64,000 nt of DNA from Alphaproteobacteria bacterium 33-17. GTDB lineage: Bacteria > Pseudomonadota > Alphaproteobacteria > Rickettsiales > 33-17. Positions 43,995 through 52,250 of this stretch are shown piece by piece. Under the pieces are notes generated by a model. That model was not told the origin of the DNA. It ran no database searches and saw nothing but the letters and a program-made list of their open reading frames with translations. Location: NCBI GenBank assembly GCA_001897445.1, contig MKSX01000015.1, positions 1-64,000 of the forward strand. The letters run 5' to 3'. Position 1 is the stretch's first letter, and each line of letters begins with the position of its first letter. The position numbers and the translations under genes were made by a program.

Positions 43995-45020
43995 TTACTT
44001 AGCTAAAGCCTCTGTATAGCTAACCTCAAGTTTTGTATCTTCTTTAAATATATTGTATAAACTAGATATAGTCTTTTTATTTTTTGTTATAATGCCTAAT
44101 TCTCTTTGCACAGAAATGGCTTGATGCCATAAATTGCATGAACCTACATAAGCACGCGCGTTTGAGGTTTGTGGGTCAATTAAAACAGTTTTTGCATGTA
44201 TATATAGTTTGTAGCTTGGTAAAAAATAAATTTTACCTCCTGCGTCAGAAATCAAAGTATGGTTTACACGGTTAAAATCCATTCCTCCAAATGGGGCAGC
44301 TGACATAATAACCTCAACTCTAACGCCTTCTTTCGCCTTTTTATTTAATAATAAGCCAATTTCAGGGTCTGAAAGATCCTGCATGTAAATATGAATCGAT
44401 TTGTTGGCAGATTTAATTAATTCTTCTAGAATTTTTCTTTGTCCATTTGGCCCCAAAACAATGCCATGGTTTTTGAATAAAGCTGGTGCATTTTGATCAT
44501 TTATTTCAGGTTTATCGTTAAAGTCATTATCAAATATTTCACGGTATTTTTGAACTAATTTAGGGGAGTCTTCAGAGATAATGAAGTTTCGAGAGTTATA
44601 ATTTCCTTCATCAAAGTTTAAGGTAGAAATTAGTGACAATTTATCATCTATGTTAATAAATTTATAATGAGACAACAGATATTTATGATCTGCCAAATAA
44701 CTAACAGATATTCCAGCTTTTAAAAGAATTTCTACTGCTTCATTATTTTGTGAATTGGCAAATGGTGGATGATAAAGGTCAGGTTTATGAAGAAGCACCC
44801 TTACCTTTATTCCTTTCCGATTTTTAGAAGATAATATATTGATAATCTCTTTATCTTCCAAACGATACATAGCAAAATCAATAGATTTTTCAGCTGAATT
44901 AAGAGCTTTTACAATTTGCTCTTTAGAATGATCGCTAGGGAAAATTAAAAGCTCTTCAGCTAGTGATTGATTCAATGTATTTAAACAAAATAGTAAAGCT
45001 AAAATAATAAATCTAAACAT
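43995..45020 (-). CDS. exported phospholipase D/nuclease family protein (two HKD motifs)
   Basis: A PLD-superfamily enzyme with both catalytic motifs: HYKFINID in the first half, followed by NFDEGNYNSRN, and HAKTVLID in the second, followed by VGSCNLWHQA. Each fits HxK-x4-D. I start at ATG 45020, where a clean signal peptide begins (FRFIILALLFCLNTLNQSLA, then EE); the frame is open 26 codons further upstream but that would bury it. 341 aa. Activity could be on phospholipids or nucleic acids. PLD-type proteins aid host-membrane escape in Rickettsia, but homology to that specific protein cannot be judged here. Confidence 0.88.
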   Translation of the reverse strand: MFRFIILALLFCLNTLNQSLAEELLIFPSDHSKEQIVKALNSAEKSIDFAMYRLEDKEIINILSSKNRKGIKVRVLLHKPDLYHPPFANSQNNEAVEILLKAGISVSYLADHKYLLSHYKFINIDDKLSLISTLNFDEGNYNSRNFIISEDSPKLVQKYREIFDNDFNDKPEINDQNAPALFKNHGIVLGPNGQRKILEELIKSANKSIHIYMQDLSDPEIGLLLNKKAKEGVRVEVIMSAAPFGGMDFNRVNHTLISDAGGKIYFLPSYKLYIHAKTVLIDPQTSNARAYVGSCNLWHQAISVQRELGIITKNKKTISSLYNIFKEDTKLEVSYTEALAK

Positions 45021-45127
45021 GACATATATTCCTAGATAAGTTATATGGGATTTTTCATAGCATAAATATTGCGTATAGGAAAGTAGGTTATTTAACATTT
45101 ATATAACAATGAATATTATATAAATTA

Positions 45128-45233
45128 TGACCAGGGGGCGAGTTTTTTGAAAAAAACGAGGGGAATAATTTATATCTTCGATTCAAGCCCCCTATTCTTT
45201 ATTGAAGAAAAAATTACTTCCCGGGGGTGGTCA
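45128..45233. repeat. structured intergenic region with nested inverted repeats
   Basis: TGACCA (45128-45133) pairs with TGGTCA (45228-45233). Inside, AGGGGGC (45133-45139) pairs with GCCCCCT (45187-45193). G-runs and poly-T/poly-A tracts alternate in this otherwise AT-rich DNA. It follows the HIT gene stop (45265) and precedes the phospholipase D-like gene, so it may terminate the sdh-HIT transcript or encode a small structured RNA. I could not fit a tRNA, SRP RNA or tmRNA. Confidence 0.4.
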
Positions 45234-45264
45234 GTCATTTTTTGATTTTAAATATAACATTTCA

Positions 45265-45621
45265 TTACTCAGGCATTTCATCGCCAAGAATTTTGCCGCC
45301 TATAATGTGCACATGAAAATGAAACACGGTTTGACCGCTATCTTTACCAGTATTTGCAACTATCCTGTACCCATTGGGTAGATCTAACATATCTACAGTT
45401 TTTCTAACAGATTTAAAGAAATTACCTATATATTCTGGGTCATTGCCAGCGCAAAACTCATGAAATGAAACGGCTTCAACCTTAGGAATTACTAAAACAT
45501 GAACGGGTGCTTTCGGTTCAAGCGTATAAAATGATAAAACATAGTCATCTTCATATACTTTTTTACAAGGAAGTTCTTTTCTAAGTATTTTGGCAAATAC
45601 ATTATTAGGGTCGTACAGCAT
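45265..45621 (-). CDS. HIT family (HinT-like) nucleotide hydrolase
   Basis: A 118-aa histidine-triad protein. NVFAKILRKELPCKKVYEDDYVLSF is the usual N-terminus and GQTVFHFHVHIIGG holds the HxHxH triad whose middle His is the nucleophile. The HinT/PKCI branch hydrolyses adenosine phosphoramidates and acyl-AMP; the exact substrate is uncertain. It is the last gene of the sdh cluster, 14 bp after the acetyltransferase. Confidence 0.93.
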   Translation of the reverse strand: MLYDPNNVFAKILRKELPCKKVYEDDYVLSFYTLEPKAPVHVLVIPKVEAVSFHEFCAGNDPEYIGNFFKSVRKTVDMLDLPNGYRIVANTGKDSGQTVFHFHVHIIGGKILGDEMPE

Positions 45622-45635
45622 ATAATTACCTTTCT

Positions 45636-46193
45636 CTAGATATCTTTGTAATAGAAAATACCTCCAATATATTTTCCGTCAACAAATTCATATCTGTCTA
45701 AAGATCCCCACTTAATAAAGCCATATGCTTCATAAAGTTTAATTGCAGCGCTTCTAGTAGATCTTACGCTTACTTTCATCATAGAAAAGCCTAAATATCT
45801 TGCCTCTTCTTCTACGGCTTCTAAAAGCTTTCTTGCGATACCATGACCTCTTGCCCACGGCGCTACGAAGTGATTATCAACAGAGCAAGCAAAAGCCATT
45901 GTTTCATATGAAGGATGCTGCTTTAACATCTGTATTGAGCCTGCAATAAGACCGTTATAATATGCAATGAACAGTGTTCTTTCCGGTATAGCCAAAACAC
46001 CAGTAAAGTACTGAGCAATAGAGTCTGTGTCATAGCTATATCTTCTTGAGAAACCAATATTAAAGCCGTTATTATGCTTGATAGTCTCTAAAGTTGCCTC
46101 ACATAATTCATGCATGGATTTTTTATCAAGTTTTGTTGCTTTTGCAACCTCTATTGAAGCTGCATTTGTAGAACTTATAGCTTGAGATAACAC
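45636..46193 (-). CDS. GNAT family N-acetyltransferase
   Basis: A 185-aa GNAT protein. The acetyl-CoA pyrophosphate loop is WARGHGIARKLLEAVEEEAR, preceded by the strand MAFACSVDNHFVAP, and SAAIKLYEAYGFIKWG is motif B. The first 25 residues are Ala/Thr-rich and outside the fold. The substrate could be a protein N-terminus, an amine or an antibiotic; sequence does not say. It starts 1 bp after the sdhB stop and so is part of the sdh transcript. Confidence 0.88.
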   Translation of the reverse strand: MLSQAISSTNAASIEVAKATKLDKKSMHELCEATLETIKHNNGFNIGFSRRYSYDTDSIAQYFTGVLAIPERTLFIAYYNGLIAGSIQMLKQHPSYETMAFACSVDNHFVAPWARGHGIARKLLEAVEEEARYLGFSMMKVSVRSTRSAAIKLYEAYGFIKWGSLDRYEFVDGKYIGGIFYYKDI

Positions 46194-46194
46194 C

Positions 46195-46977
46195 CTAACC
46201 CTTCCTTTCTACCATCATTTGCTTAATATTACCTATTGCTTCAGCCGGATTTAAGCCTTTAGGGCAGGTATTTGCACAGTTCATAATAGTGTGGCATCTG
46301 TAAAGTTTAAATGGATCTTCTAACTGATCTAAACGTTCACCTGTAGCATCATCACGTGAATCTGCAAGCCATCTATATGCCTGAAGTAATATAGCAGGAC
46401 CTAAATATTTATCACCATTCCACCAGTAGCTTGGGCAGCTTGTAGAACAGCAAGCGCAAAGGATACATTCATAAAGACCGTCAAGTTTAGCTCTATCTTC
46501 AGGTGATTGTAGTCTTTCTTTGTTTGTCTGAACAGGCGTATCAGATTTAAGCCATGGTTCAATTGATTTATGCTGAGCATAAAAATGACTAAGATCAGGT
46601 ACTAAGTCTTTGATTACTGGCATATGAGGGAGCGGATATATATTAATATCACCTTTAATATCATCAATAGATTTAGTACAAGCGAGAGTATTTGTACCAT
46701 CAATATTCATTGCGCAGCTTCCGCAAATACCTTCCCTGCAAGACCTTCTAAAAGTCAGTGAGCTATCTTCTTCACCTTTAAGCTTGATAAGCGCATCAAG
46801 TACCATAGGACCGCATTTTTCAAGGTCTAACTCAAATGTGTCAACTGATGGATTTTCTCCTTTATCTGGATCATATCTGTAAATATTGACTTTTTTAACT
46901 TTAGAAGCTTTGTAGTTAAGCTTATGAGCCTTTCCCTTTTTAACTTTAGAATTTTTAGGTAATGCCAGTTCAACCAT
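46195..46977 (-). CDS. sdhB: succinate dehydrogenase iron-sulfur subunit
   Basis: Carries the three iron-sulfur clusters between flavin and quinone. The [2Fe-2S] motif is [16 protein letters not shown] with the later Cys in NTLACTKSI; the [4Fe-4S]/[3Fe-4S] motifs are [33 protein letters not shown]. 260 aa, with a basic N-terminal extension of about 25 residues ([22 protein letters not shown]). It follows sdhA after a 55-bp gap. Confidence 0.98.
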   Translation of the reverse strand: MVELALPKNSKVKKGKAHKLNYKASKVKKVNIYRYDPDKGENPSVDTFELDLEKCGPMVLDALIKLKGEEDSSLTFRRSCREGICGSCAMNIDGTNTLACTKSIDDIKGDINIYPLPHMPVIKDLVPDLSHFYAQHKSIEPWLKSDTPVQTNKERLQSPEDRAKLDGLYECILCACCSTSCPSYWWNGDKYLGPAILLQAYRWLADSRDDATGERLDQLEDPFKLYRCHTIMNCANTCPKGLNPAEAIGNIKQMMVERKG

Positions 46978-47032
46978 TTTTAATAACCTATTTTGTATGT
47001 ATTACATATTTATTATAAAATTATTCTTTGTT

Positions 47033-48826
47033 TTAATAAACTCTTTTCTTAGGAGGTACAACTTTAGCTTCGTCAGTAAGAGTTTGCATGATAACAGGTC
47101 TGTAATCAATTGTGGTTTTCCCTTTATCGTCAATATGACAAAGAGTATGTTTCATCCAGTTTTGGTCGTCTCTGTCAGGGTAATCTTCTCTTGCATGCGC
47201 ACCCCTGCTCTCTTTACGATTATAAGCGCTGTGCATTGTAATAACAGCCTGAGATCTTAAATTATCAAGCTCTAAAGCTTCAATAAGGTCAGAGTTCCAA
47301 ATGAGTGACCTGTCTGCAATTTTTAAACTTTCAAATTTGTTGAAGGTTTGATCAATTTTCTCACAGCCTTCTTTTAGGCTTTCTTCAGTTCTAAATACCG
47401 CAGCATGGTTTTGCATTACTCTTTGCATCTCAAGTCTTAGTTCGGCTGTTGAAGTAGTGCCGTTTGCATTTCTGATTTTATCAAGTCTTGCTACTGCAAA
47501 GTCACCATCGTTTTGCTTAAATGGTGCATGTTTTGTTCCAGGTTTTACTAGTTCTTTTGCGCGGTGAGCTGCTGCTCTTCCAAATACTACTAAATCTAAA
47601 AGTGAGTTTGATCCTAAACGATTTGCACCATGCACTGATACGCATGCTGCTTCACCTATTGCCATAAGACCGTTTACAACATGGTTAGGATCATTAGCTT
47701 TTGGATTTAATACTTCTGTTTTATAATTTGTTGGTACGCCGCCCATATTATAGTGTACTGTAGGAAGTACAGGAATTGGCTGTTTTGTTACATCAACGCC
47801 TGCGAAGATCTTAGCTGTTTCAGAAATACCAGGAAGTCTCTCATGAATGATATTGCTATCTAAGTGATCGAGATGTAAATAAATGTGGTCTTTGTTAGTA
47901 CCGCAGCCTCTTCCCTCTCTTATTTCAACTGTCATTGCCCTGCTTACTACGTCACGCGATGCTAAGTCTTTTACAGATGGAGCGTATCTTTCCATAAATC
48001 TTTCACCATTTGCATTTACCAAATAACCACCCTCGCCCCTTACGCCTTCAGTTATAAGGCAACCTGCGCCATATACTCCTGTTGGATGGAACTGAACAAA
48101 TTCCATATCCTGAAGTGGTATTCCTGCTCTGGTACACATTGCATTACCATCGCCTGTACAAGTATGAGCAGATGTTGCAGAAAAATATGCTCTTCCATAT
48201 CCGCCCGTAGCTAAGGCTACAATATGACCTTTGAAACGGTGTAAAGTCCCATCAGCTAAATTTAATGCAACTACCCCTTTGCAATCACCTTTCTCATCCA
48301 TAATTAAATCAATAGCAAAATACTCAATGAAGAATTCAGCGTTAAATTTAAGGGATTGTTGGTATAATGTATGTAAAATAGCGTGTCCTGTTCTATCAGC
48401 TGCTGCACATGTTCTTTGTGCAGGCTTACCCTCACCATACTGAGTTGTCATTCCGCCAAATGGACGTTGATAAATTTTACCTTCTTTGGTACGTGAAAAC
48501 GGTACGCCATAATGCTCAAGTTCAATAATCGCAGGAATTGCTTCTTGGCACATATATTGGATTGCATCCTGGTCACCTAGCCAGTCAGATCCTTTAATAG
48601 TATCATACATATGCCAGCGCCAGTCGTCTTCACCCATATTGCCAAGAGCCGCTGAAATACCGCCTTGAGCTGCAACTGTGTGGCTTCTGGTTGGGAAAAC
48701 CTTACTTATACAGGCAGTTTTGAGACCAGCTTCAGCCATACCAAATGTAGCTCTAAGCCCTGCCCCGCCAGCACCTACAACTACTACATCAAATTCGTGA
48801 TCAATAAATTTATACGCTTGTGTCAT
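47033..48826 (-). CDS. sdhA: succinate dehydrogenase flavoprotein subunit
   Basis: Oxidises succinate to fumarate with covalent FAD. The dinucleotide fold is [22 protein letters not shown]; the FAD-linking His is in [37 protein letters not shown] and REGRGCG with the active-site Arg follow; [22 protein letters not shown] is the C-terminal FAD motif. 597 aa, normal. Nothing odd. Confidence 0.98.
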   Translation of the reverse strand: MTQAYKFIDHEFDVVVVGAGGAGLRATFGMAEAGLKTACISKVFPTRSHTVAAQGGISAALGNMGEDDWRWHMYDTIKGSDWLGDQDAIQYMCQEAIPAIIELEHYGVPFSRTKEGKIYQRPFGGMTTQYGEGKPAQRTCAAADRTGHAILHTLYQQSLKFNAEFFIEYFAIDLIMDEKGDCKGVVALNLADGTLHRFKGHIVALATGGYGRAYFSATSAHTCTGDGNAMCTRAGIPLQDMEFVQFHPTGVYGAGCLITEGVRGEGGYLVNANGERFMERYAPSVKDLASRDVVSRAMTVEIREGRGCGTNKDHIYLHLDHLDSNIIHERLPGISETAKIFAGVDVTKQPIPVLPTVHYNMGGVPTNYKTEVLNPKANDPNHVVNGLMAIGEAACVSVHGANRLGSNSLLDLVVFGRAAAHRAKELVKPGTKHAPFKQNDGDFAVARLDKIRNANGTTSTAELRLEMQRVMQNHAAVFRTEESLKEGCEKIDQTFNKFESLKIADRSLIWNSDLIEALELDNLRSQAVITMHSAYNRKESRGAHAREDYPDRDDQNWMKHTLCHIDDKGKTTIDYRPVIMQTLTDEAKVVPPKKRVY

Positions 48827-48830
48827 AATA

Positions 48831-49244
48831 CTAACTCAATAAAGTTGTTTGTAGGAAAAATTTAATATGGATGCTTATAATGCTAACCACAGCTATAGCC
48901 ATTGTAAGATAGCAAGATAAGTACAAAACCATAAAAGAAAGTGTTTTTGTCTTTTCTGAGTAGACATAATCTTCAATTATTACCTTTACGCCTAGCATAC
49001 CGTGATATAAACCCACTACCGCAAAATAAATAGCAAAAATAGTATTGATCGGTCTTGAGATAAAGCCAAATATTGAAACCCCATCTAGTTGAGGATAAAT
49101 ATATATTGAATATACAGCCCAAATTACAGCTGGAATTAGTAACAATGCACTAAAACGCTGATGGATGTAATGATTGGTGCCAGATTTGACGCTACCTAAA
49201 TTTCGAGCTTTTGCTATATCAGATTTAAATTCATTTAATGCCAT
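48831..49244 (-). CDS. sdhD: succinate dehydrogenase membrane anchor subunit D
   Basis: A 137-aa three-helix membrane anchor that with SdhC binds haem b and ubiquinone. [26 protein letters not shown] is the family start, and [19 protein letters not shown] has the haem-ligand-type His and the Asp-Tyr pair near the quinone site. Position between sdhC and sdhA supports the call, since sequence conservation is low. Confidence 0.93.
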   Translation of the reverse strand: MALNEFKSDIAKARNLGSVKSGTNHYIHQRFSALLLIPAVIWAVYSIYIYPQLDGVSIFGFISRPINTIFAIYFAVVGLYHGMLGVKVIIEDYVYSEKTKTLSFMVLYLSCYLTMAIAVVSIISIHIKFFLQTTLLS

Positions 49245-49253
49245 TGATGCTAC

Positions 49254-49655
49254 CTAAAATAAGTATGGATAAGATAAAAATGCTGTAATAAGTATGCTTA
49301 AAGCTATAACAATACTGCCAGTACAGGTAGCAAGTTTGATATTGTAGCCGTATCCAGCATCCCATGCTAAATGTCTAATGCCATTTAAAAAATGATAACT
49401 TGTTGAAAATAGTACGCCTACTAAGCATGCTTTAAATGTATAGCATAGCCAGGTGCATTCCCTTAGCATCTCATCAATGTTTGTTGCTGAATAGCTACAA
49501 TATAACATAACAGCAAGTAACCATATAAGTCCTATTAGAGATATATATAATGCAAAGCCTGTTATGCGGTGAAATATAGAGGTTATTGAAGAAATTTGGG
49601 GTTTATAAATTGATATGTGCGGCGAGAGAGGTCTATTGGAAATTCCATTAGTCAT
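49254..49655 (-). CDS. sdhC: succinate dehydrogenase cytochrome b556 subunit
   Basis: A 133-aa membrane anchor. RPLSPHISIYKPQISSITSIFHRITGFALY contains the SPH.IY opening and the SIxHRxTG quinone-site motif; YHFLNGIRHLAWDAGY carries the axial haem His. Three transmembrane helices. First gene of sdhCDAB; the 108-bp gap before it separates it from the EAL gene and probably holds the operon promoter, though I cannot fix boxes. Confidence 0.95.
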   Translation of the reverse strand: MTNGISNRPLSPHISIYKPQISSITSIFHRITGFALYISLIGLIWLLAVMLYCSYSATNIDEMLRECTWLCYTFKACLVGVLFSTSYHFLNGIRHLAWDAGYGYNIKLATCTGSIVIALSILITAFLSYPYLF

Positions 49656-49763
49656 TCGTGTTACCTAAAATTAAATTTATAAAACAAAGATTAACCTTGA
49701 GTTGCGCTAAAGTCAATAATATATAGTAAGGTTAGGTAATATTAATCTGTAAAGAACTAAGTG

Positions 49764-51041
49764 CTACTTATCCTGATTATTCATGTTCAGTTCGATAGGA
49801 ATGCCTGATTGTGCAGGAGCAAAGTAATTGCCTTGTAAATAGTTACATCCAAGCTCGATTAACGTTTTAGTTATATTGCCATTTTCAACGTATTCAGCAA
49901 TAGTTTTAATACCCAGTTTATGGCACATGTCAATAAAGGCTGATACTAATATGACGTTATCGGATGCTGACGCTAGATCTTTAATAAATGATCCGTCAAT
50001 TTTAACGTAATCAGCAGATAAAGCCTTAATTTGTCTGAACGACGTATAACCTGCCCCAAAATCATCTATAGCAACTCTGCAGCCTAAATTCTGAAGCTGA
50101 GCTACAAACATCGCTGCCTTACCAAGGTTCTTAATAACAGATGTTTCAGTAATCTCTACTATAAGCCGTGGTAATACTTTCTGATGTAAATTTAAATAAG
50201 ATAAAATGTTTTCAAAAGCAGCTTCGCTTTCAAAGCTTAAACTTGAAATATTAAAACCCATACATAATTCTGAGTGCTTATATAGCATATCAATAGTCAT
50301 TTCCATGGATATATTGTCTATCAAATTGATAAATCCATATTTTTCAGCAGTAGTTATGTAAGGTCCGATTGAAATTAGCTCGCCCTTATCATTCTTAAGT
50401 CTTAATAAAGCTTCGTAATAATGAATGTCACCTGTAATGCTGTCCACTATAGGCTGAAAAGCTAAACTATAATTTTTAAAATGTAATGATTTATGAACAA
50501 AGTTTGCTTGCTGTATTTCTTTTTGTAGTTCTTGCCTTATAGCTAGTACCTGTTTGAAACTACAAAAATTTTCCTGAGAGTTTTTAGCGTGATCAAGTGC
50601 TATAATACATTTGTTTATTACATCCTGAGAATATTGATTATCTTCGTAGTTAGTGTGATAAAACCCTATAACTGAATGGAAGTAAAAATGAGCGTTATTT
50701 TTATTAAAACCAAACTCATGCATTTTAGCAAATATCTCGTATGCAATAGATAAAATTTCTTTATCATCTTTATACTCATTAATAATGCACAAGTAGTGGT
50801 TATGGTTTATAACCTCGACTCTCAAAGAATCAGTCTGAATAGCAACACCTAAATTTTCCACCATTTTATAGGTGTCCTGATTTCCATATAAAAATAAAAG
50901 GTTATTGAAGTTTTTAATTTCAACAAGAAAATAACAAGAACGTTTGTTAAATTTGATATTTTGATCTATAATATCAAGTATTCTAGAGGCATAAAAATCT
51001 GTGATTGTATGATAAGTCTTGGGATTAATTTTTTTATCCAT
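49764..51041 (-). CDS. EAL-domain protein, probable c-di-GMP phosphodiesterase
   Basis: A 425-aa soluble protein. Residues about 1-165 look like a decayed GGDEF domain (the signature position reads NHNHYLCII). Residues 180-425 form an EAL domain in which every residue needed for catalysis is present: E210-A-L, N264, E296, E299, D326-D327-FG, K347, E383 and Q403. It should therefore hydrolyse c-di-GMP to pGpG. No diguanylate cyclase is in the window. No signal or membrane segment. It is divergent from rlmJ, 20 bp apart. Confidence 0.87.
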   Translation of the reverse strand: MDKKINPKTYHTITDFYASRILDIIDQNIKFNKRSCYFLVEIKNFNNLLFLYGNQDTYKMVENLGVAIQTDSLRVEVINHNHYLCIINEYKDDKEILSIAYEIFAKMHEFGFNKNNAHFYFHSVIGFYHTNYEDNQYSQDVINKCIIALDHAKNSQENFCSFKQVLAIRQELQKEIQQANFVHKSLHFKNYSLAFQPIVDSITGDIHYYEALLRLKNDKGELISIGPYITTAEKYGFINLIDNISMEMTIDMLYKHSELCMGFNISSLSFESEAAFENILSYLNLHQKVLPRLIVEITETSVIKNLGKAAMFVAQLQNLGCRVAIDDFGAGYTSFRQIKALSADYVKIDGSFIKDLASASDNVILVSAFIDMCHKLGIKTIAEYVENGNITKTLIELGCNYLQGNYFAPAQSGIPIELNMNNQDK

Positions 51042-51061
51042 TTAAAGTAACCAATAAACCA

Positions 51062-51862
51062 ATGAATTATAGCCACAAATATCATGCGGGTAATTTTGCA
51101 GACATAGTAAAGCATTATACCCTAATTAGTACAATAGAGTATTACAAAAATAAAAATAAACCAATCATTTTTTTTGATAGTCATGCAGGTTACGGATTAT
51201 ATGATCTAAATTCACCTGAGGCAAATCGTAGTGGTGAAGCGAGCTTTGGTGTTAAAAGTGTGTTTGATAAATTAGAAGAAACAGCTCCAGTTTACTATAA
51301 TATTATAAAAAATTATAACGAAAATAAGTTACGTTATTATCCAGGATCATCTTTAATAATAAGTCATTTGATGAGAGAAATTGACAGGGCTTTTTTTATT
51401 GATAGTCATAAACCAGCCATAGATAATTTAATACAATATAAGAAGCCAAATATCATTTTACATAATAGAGACGGTTTTGAAGCTATAAAGGCTTTGTTAC
51501 CAACCACAGAAAAAAGGGGTGTCATTATTATTGATCCTGCTTTTGAAAAACATAAAGATTTTGAAAGTATAAAGTCATCGGTTAGTTATCTTCTTAAATC
51601 ATTCAGTAACAGCACTATTATTATATGGTATCCAGTTAAAGAAATTGATATAAAAGACGAATTAATAAAAATTACCGAGACTAATAAAAAACAATATTTA
51701 AACATCAGAACAAAAATTATGCATCCTGATTTTCAATTTGGAATGAATTTGTGTGATACTTTTGTCATAAATCCAACTATGCATTTAAAAAATGATATGA
51801 CAAATTTAAAGGAAACGTTAATCAATTGCTTCTATGATTTAGACATCAAAGGAAATTGTTAA
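51062..51862 (+). CDS. rlmJ: 23S rRNA A2030 N6-methyltransferase
   Basis: Methylates A2030 of 23S rRNA. MNYSHKYHAGNFADIVKHYTL is the diagnostic RlmJ start, followed by IFFDSHAGYGLYDL, YPGSSLI and the catalytic GVIIIDPAFE (DPPFE type; here Ala replaces the second Pro). 266 aa. FGMNLCDTFVINP is near the C-terminus. It stands alone between the EAL gene and the T4SS operon. Confidence 0.94.
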   Translation: MNYSHKYHAGNFADIVKHYTLISTIEYYKNKNKPIIFFDSHAGYGLYDLNSPEANRSGEASFGVKSVFDKLEETAPVYYNIIKNYNENKLRYYPGSSLIISHLMREIDRAFFIDSHKPAIDNLIQYKKPNIILHNRDGFEAIKALLPTTEKRGVIIIDPAFEKHKDFESIKSSVSYLLKSFSNSTIIIWYPVKEIDIKDELIKITETNKKQYLNIRTKIMHPDFQFGMNLCDTFVINPTMHLKNDMTNLKETLINCFYDLDIKGNC

Positions 51863-51947
51863 CTCATATTTCTATATAGTTCAATTGTTTATTGAAATGT
51901 ATAGAGAATAGGTTTATTATAATATTAATAAATAAATTTTGGTAGAT

Positions 51948-52244
51948 ATGTCTGAAGGGAAAATAGAAAGTGATCCTCTTTTTGTAGGCTTAACACGTCC
52001 ACCTATGCTTGGTGGCGTGCCTCAAACATATTTAGTAGTGAATGTTATGGTTGGGGTTTTGATGTTCATTAACTTTGAAGCTAAAATCAAGTCAATGATT
52101 GCCATGGCACTTGCGCATTTAGTTGGGTATTTAATTTCTTTTAGAGAACCAAGGTTTATGGATTTGTTTTTTGTTAAAACGCAAAAATGCAATAAATGTA
52201 GAAATAAATTGTTTCATGGGGCTAATTCCTATGATCCATATTAA
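51948..52244 (+). CDS. virB3: T4SS protein VirB3
   Basis: A small inner-membrane T4SS component, 98 aa from ATG 51948 (a TTG at 51939 would add three residues). DPLFVGLTRPPMLGGVPQTYLVVNVMVG is the VirB3 signature with the first membrane helix, and a second helix follows (IAMALAHLVGYLISFREPRFMDLFF). A short Cys-containing tail (KCNKCRNKL) ends it. It is the first gene of the virB3-virB4-virB6 cluster; the stretch TATAAT at 51918-51923 is a possible -10. The virB4 start is 6 bp after its stop. Confidence 0.95.
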   Translation: MSEGKIESDPLFVGLTRPPMLGGVPQTYLVVNVMVGVLMFINFEAKIKSMIAMALAHLVGYLISFREPRFMDLFFVKTQKCNKCRNKLFHGANSYDPY

Positions 52245-52250
52245 AATGGT

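Noticed and set aside
45120-45240. tmRNA or tRNA (GGGGGC start, TTCGATTC loop-like stretch)
   Set aside because: No acceptor stem with CCA and the arms around TTCGATT do not pair.
51892-51923. Promoter TTGAAA...TATAAT before virB3
   Set aside because: The -10 is good but the spacer is 20 bp; kept only as a remark in the virB3 entry.
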